A stretch of 64,000 nucleotides of DNA, from NCBI GenBank assembly GCA_023430545.1, contig JAEZAF010000084.1, forward strand, positions 1 through 64,000. Reading direction: 5' to 3'. The notes under the pieces are model-generated. The model saw only the letters and a list, made by a program, of their open reading frames with translations, did no database searches and was not told the origin of the DNA. A program made the position numbers and the translations under genes. Each line of letters opens with the position of its first letter. Position 1 is the stretch's first letter. Positions 62,115 to 64,000 of the stretch are shown piece after piece. This DNA is from Chloroflexota bacterium (lineage in GTDB: Bacteria > Chloroflexota > Anaerolineae > Aggregatilineales > Phototrophicaceae).

Positions 62115-63170
62115 CTAACTGCCGTAAGTCTCAATCCGGCTCCTGAGATTGTCCATCTGGCGATCAACGACCGCGAAAATAGTCTGCGCATTGATGATCT
62201 TCGCATACGCGCTGCGGATATCCTTGTCCAGATACACGCCGCACCGCTTCATCGTCTCAATCGAGGCGTTGAGATCATCGATGGCCTGTTCGAGAATGCG
62301 CACCTGACGCCGCAGCTCCGGCAGTTCCTGAACATCACGCGGGGTGTAGGCGTAGTACGGATAATTTCCCGTTGGCGGGACGCATTCCATCGTCTCTCCG
62401 CTGGAAAGCATCGTCCAGTACGGCGCGACCTGTTGAGCGATGGCGTCCATCTCTGTAACCCACGCCTGTAAGCGGTCGATCTGCGCAAGCTGGACTTCCG
62501 GTGGGATGATCTCAAGCCCGCTGACGTTCGTCAGGGCATACTCCGGGCTGACCGGGATGCTTTCAATATTGGCGGAGGTGCTGGTGAGGAATTCTGAAAT
62601 CCAGCCGACAGTCCCGCGATAGTTGATTTTCAGCCATAGCCGGTCAGGGGTCCGCTCCAGCACCGGCAGCGTCAGGTTGACCGGGATCACCTCGATCGGC
62701 TGACCTTCACGGGTCGGCGCGGTGCGGAAGTTGGCCTCGCCGATCATCAGCACCGAGATACCGGTATCAATCACCGGCTCCGGACCGGTCAGTCCGGTGG
62801 TCAGATCGGTAATCGGCAGTTTCGCGATCTCGAACATGAACGCGCCGACATCGCGGTGAATCCACCCGACCTTGTCGCGGCGTCCGGGACGGCGCACTTC
62901 CAGCCACTGCCCGTCGATATTGCGACCAACCGCCACCAGGCTGTCATTCTCAAACACGGACGAGAGTCGCTCGGCGGTTTCGTCCGGCGCGGCGCGGATA
63001 AAGGCGCTGTCCACCACGATCTGGATCACATAATCCGGCGTCGGGACGAAGGCTTCCGTTGTCGGTGTCGCGGTGGGGGCATCCTGTGCCAGTCCTGCGG
63101 ACGCGCTCAGGGAGAACAGCATCAGCAGGGTCAGTGAGAGCATAAAGGGGATGACAAGTGGTTTTCGCAT
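62115..63170 (-). CDS. Secreted SH3-domain protein with helical C-terminal region
   Basis: A 351-residue secreted protein. A signal peptide (about 1-28) and a short Thr-rich linker are followed by an SH3-like domain (about 48-110: VQ/IQIVVDSAFIRAAPDETAERLSSV), a second SH3-like domain (about 135-210: EANFRTAPTREGQPIEVIPV), then a helical C-terminal region (about 225-345) like that of the 53780 protein. Two SH3 modules suggest binding to wall or surface polymers. The start ATG directly begins the signal peptide. Confidence 0.78.
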   Translation of the reverse strand: MRKPLVIPFMLSLTLLMLFSLSASAGLAQDAPTATPTTEAFVPTPDYVIQIVVDSAFIRAAPDETAERLSSVFENDSLVAVGRNIDGQWLEVRRPGRRDKVGWIHRDVGAFMFEIAKLPITDLTTGLTGPEPVIDTGISVLMIGEANFRTAPTREGQPIEVIPVNLTLPVLERTPDRLWLKINYRGTVGWISEFLTSTSANIESIPVSPEYALTNVSGLEIIPPEVQLAQIDRLQAWVTEMDAIAQQVAPYWTMLSSGETMECVPPTGNYPYYAYTPRDVQELPELRRQVRILEQAIDDLNASIETMKRCGVYLDKDIRSAYAKIINAQTIFAVVDRQMDNLRSRIETYGS

Positions 63171-63336
63171 GGTCCGTACCTGTGATAGAGAGTGAGCAGC
63201 ACTGACGCCATTATAGGGACAAAGCGCCCGCCGAAGTGTGACGACCGCGCTACGCTTGCCCTTCGGTGTACCGTTTTATGTGCCGTTTCATCATTCTATC
63301 GTGCCGTACGTTCTATTCCATGCGGCTTCTGGCGGA

Positions 63337-63372
63337 TAAAAAAACACAGCCACCTGAGCAGGGCGGCTGTGT
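63337..63372 (-). terminator. Rho-independent terminator of the gene at the right edge
   Basis: On the minus strand ACACAGCC (63365-63372) pairs with GGCTGTGT (63344-63351), followed by a run of seven T. About 80 bp past the stop codon at 63450. Confidence 0.9.
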
Positions 63373-63449
63373 CAATTGAAATTAGTCAGGGATGGCTGAC
63401 GGCAGAAACAGCGATCCCGAAAACAACCCTTATTTATACCACGAAAGCG

Positions 63450-64000
63450 CTACCAGCCATAGTACCAGGTGCAGCCATCCTTGATCGACGCGACACGCTT
63501 CTTTTCCTTGGAGCCATCACCGTACTGCTGCATGCGGATGCTGGGGATCAGGTAATGATTGTTTTTGTCGTTGATGTTGACCAGCATCAGCACGCCGATT
63601 TCGCCCGGTGTCGTGACCTCCGGTGTGGCATTGACTACCAGATACTCACCCGCAGGCACGTAGCCGAGATAGGTGCCGGTATGGGTGAAGGCTTTCAGGT
63701 CGGCTTGCTGATCGACCACCCACAGCGCGATCGGGTCGGTCGGGTGCTTGACTTCTTTAGCCGCTGTCATATACAGGTTCGGGTCACAGGCCGCCATTGG
63801 GGGCAGGGTGCCATCGAGTCCGACTGGTGTAGTATTGAAGGCCGTCGCACAGTTGGCACGAACACCGTTTCCGATCAGGTCAGGCACGGCATCCTTCAGC
63901 AGGAACTTCGACTTGAACTTGTAAGCCTTCTTTGCGCGATTATACGCTTCAGTGACACGCTGGGCCGGGACTTCCTGCTCACGCACATCCGATTTGTTAT
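63450..64000 (-). CDS. C-terminal part of an unknown protein, running off the window
   Basis: At least 183 residues remain, and the frame is open to the edge, so the start lies outside. A GTG at 63986 is possible but the reading frame continues beyond it. The visible part has a Lys-rich helical start (VTEAYNRAKKAYKFKSKF), then a beta-rich region with PAGEYLVVNATPEVTTPGEIGVLMLVN, and ends in CTWYYGW. I do not recognise the family. It has its own terminator. Confidence 0.6.
   Translation of the reverse strand, partial: NKSDVREQEVPAQRVTEAYNRAKKAYKFKSKFLLKDAVPDLIGNGVRANCATAFNTTPVGLDGTLPPMAACDPNLYMTAAKEVKHPTDPIALWVVDQQADLKAFTHTGTYLGYVPAGEYLVVNATPEVTTPGEIGVLMLVNINDKNNHYLIPSIRMQQYGDGSKEKKRVASIKDGCTWYYGW

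Overview
The window reads as a chromosomal segment of a Chloroflexota bacterium, most likely of the Anaerolineae group. This is an inference. The cues are secreted SH3 and WD40-like proteins with Thr/Pro-rich tails, solute-binding proteins with Sec signals but no lipobox cysteine, flavin oxidoreductases of the F420/LLM type, a two-gene diterpene module of the Herpetosiphon type, and many short GC-rich palindromes between genes. I see no rRNA, tRNA, CRISPR array, transposase or phage gene. Coding density is high and the few long gene-free stretches hold hairpins and dispersed repeats.

Layout. (1) 1-7.6 kb: a cyanophycin locus. It holds a lactonase-like metallo-hydrolase, a cyanophycinase, a DUF2231 membrane protein and cyanophycin synthetase on the minus strand, with a second cyanophycinase divergent from the synthetase. 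(2) 7.6-15.2 kb: a flavin oxidoreductase next to a GH63-like glucosidase, an MFS transporter fused to HEAT repeats, and a neutral-ceramidase-like hydrolase. (3) 15.3-24.7 kb: a beta-glucan utilisation locus on the minus strand, running LacI regulator, solute-binding protein, two permeases, GH3 and secreted GH16 laminarinase. It has perfect palindromic operators and a clear sigma-70-like promoter. (4) 24.8-38.4 kb: a phosphoribosyltransferase / erythromycin-esterase-like pair, a NarL-type two-component system, a cation antiporter, an SDR / SRPBCC / Zn-alcohol dehydrogenase / F420-type oxidoreductase group that looks like aldehyde or stress metabolism, and a GH4 glycosidase.

(5) 38.6-44.2 kb: the most unusual part. 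It is a same-strand run of a class II diterpene cyclase (with SxAYDTAW and DxDD motifs), a small STAS-like protein, a protein resembling tuberculosinol/kolavelool synthase (Rv3378c type), a HAD phosphatase and a PAS histidine kinase. The STAS-like and terpene genes overlap by ATGA. (6) 44.6-53.7 kb: an aldo/keto reductase and a tandem VOC protein divergent from a second LacI-ABC-GH3 operon, with TGCAAGCGCTTGCA operators. (7) 53.8-64 kb: secreted or surface proteins, including three SH3-type proteins, a 1,286-residue WD40-like protein, a periplasmic-binding-fold protein and a partial protein at the edge, interrupted by a 0.8-kb cluster of repeats.

How the parts work together. The two LacI-ABC-GH3 operons lack an ATPase gene, so both importers probably share an ATPase encoded elsewhere. 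The secreted GH16 would cut beta-1,3-glucan outside the cell, the ABC system would import oligosaccharides, and the cytoplasmic GH3 enzymes would hydrolyse them. Cyanophycin made by CphA would be a nitrogen store opened by the two cyanophycinases. The diterpene module should make a cyclised C20 diphosphate and then an alcohol or substituted product. Assignments come from motifs and remembered family features, not from database searches.
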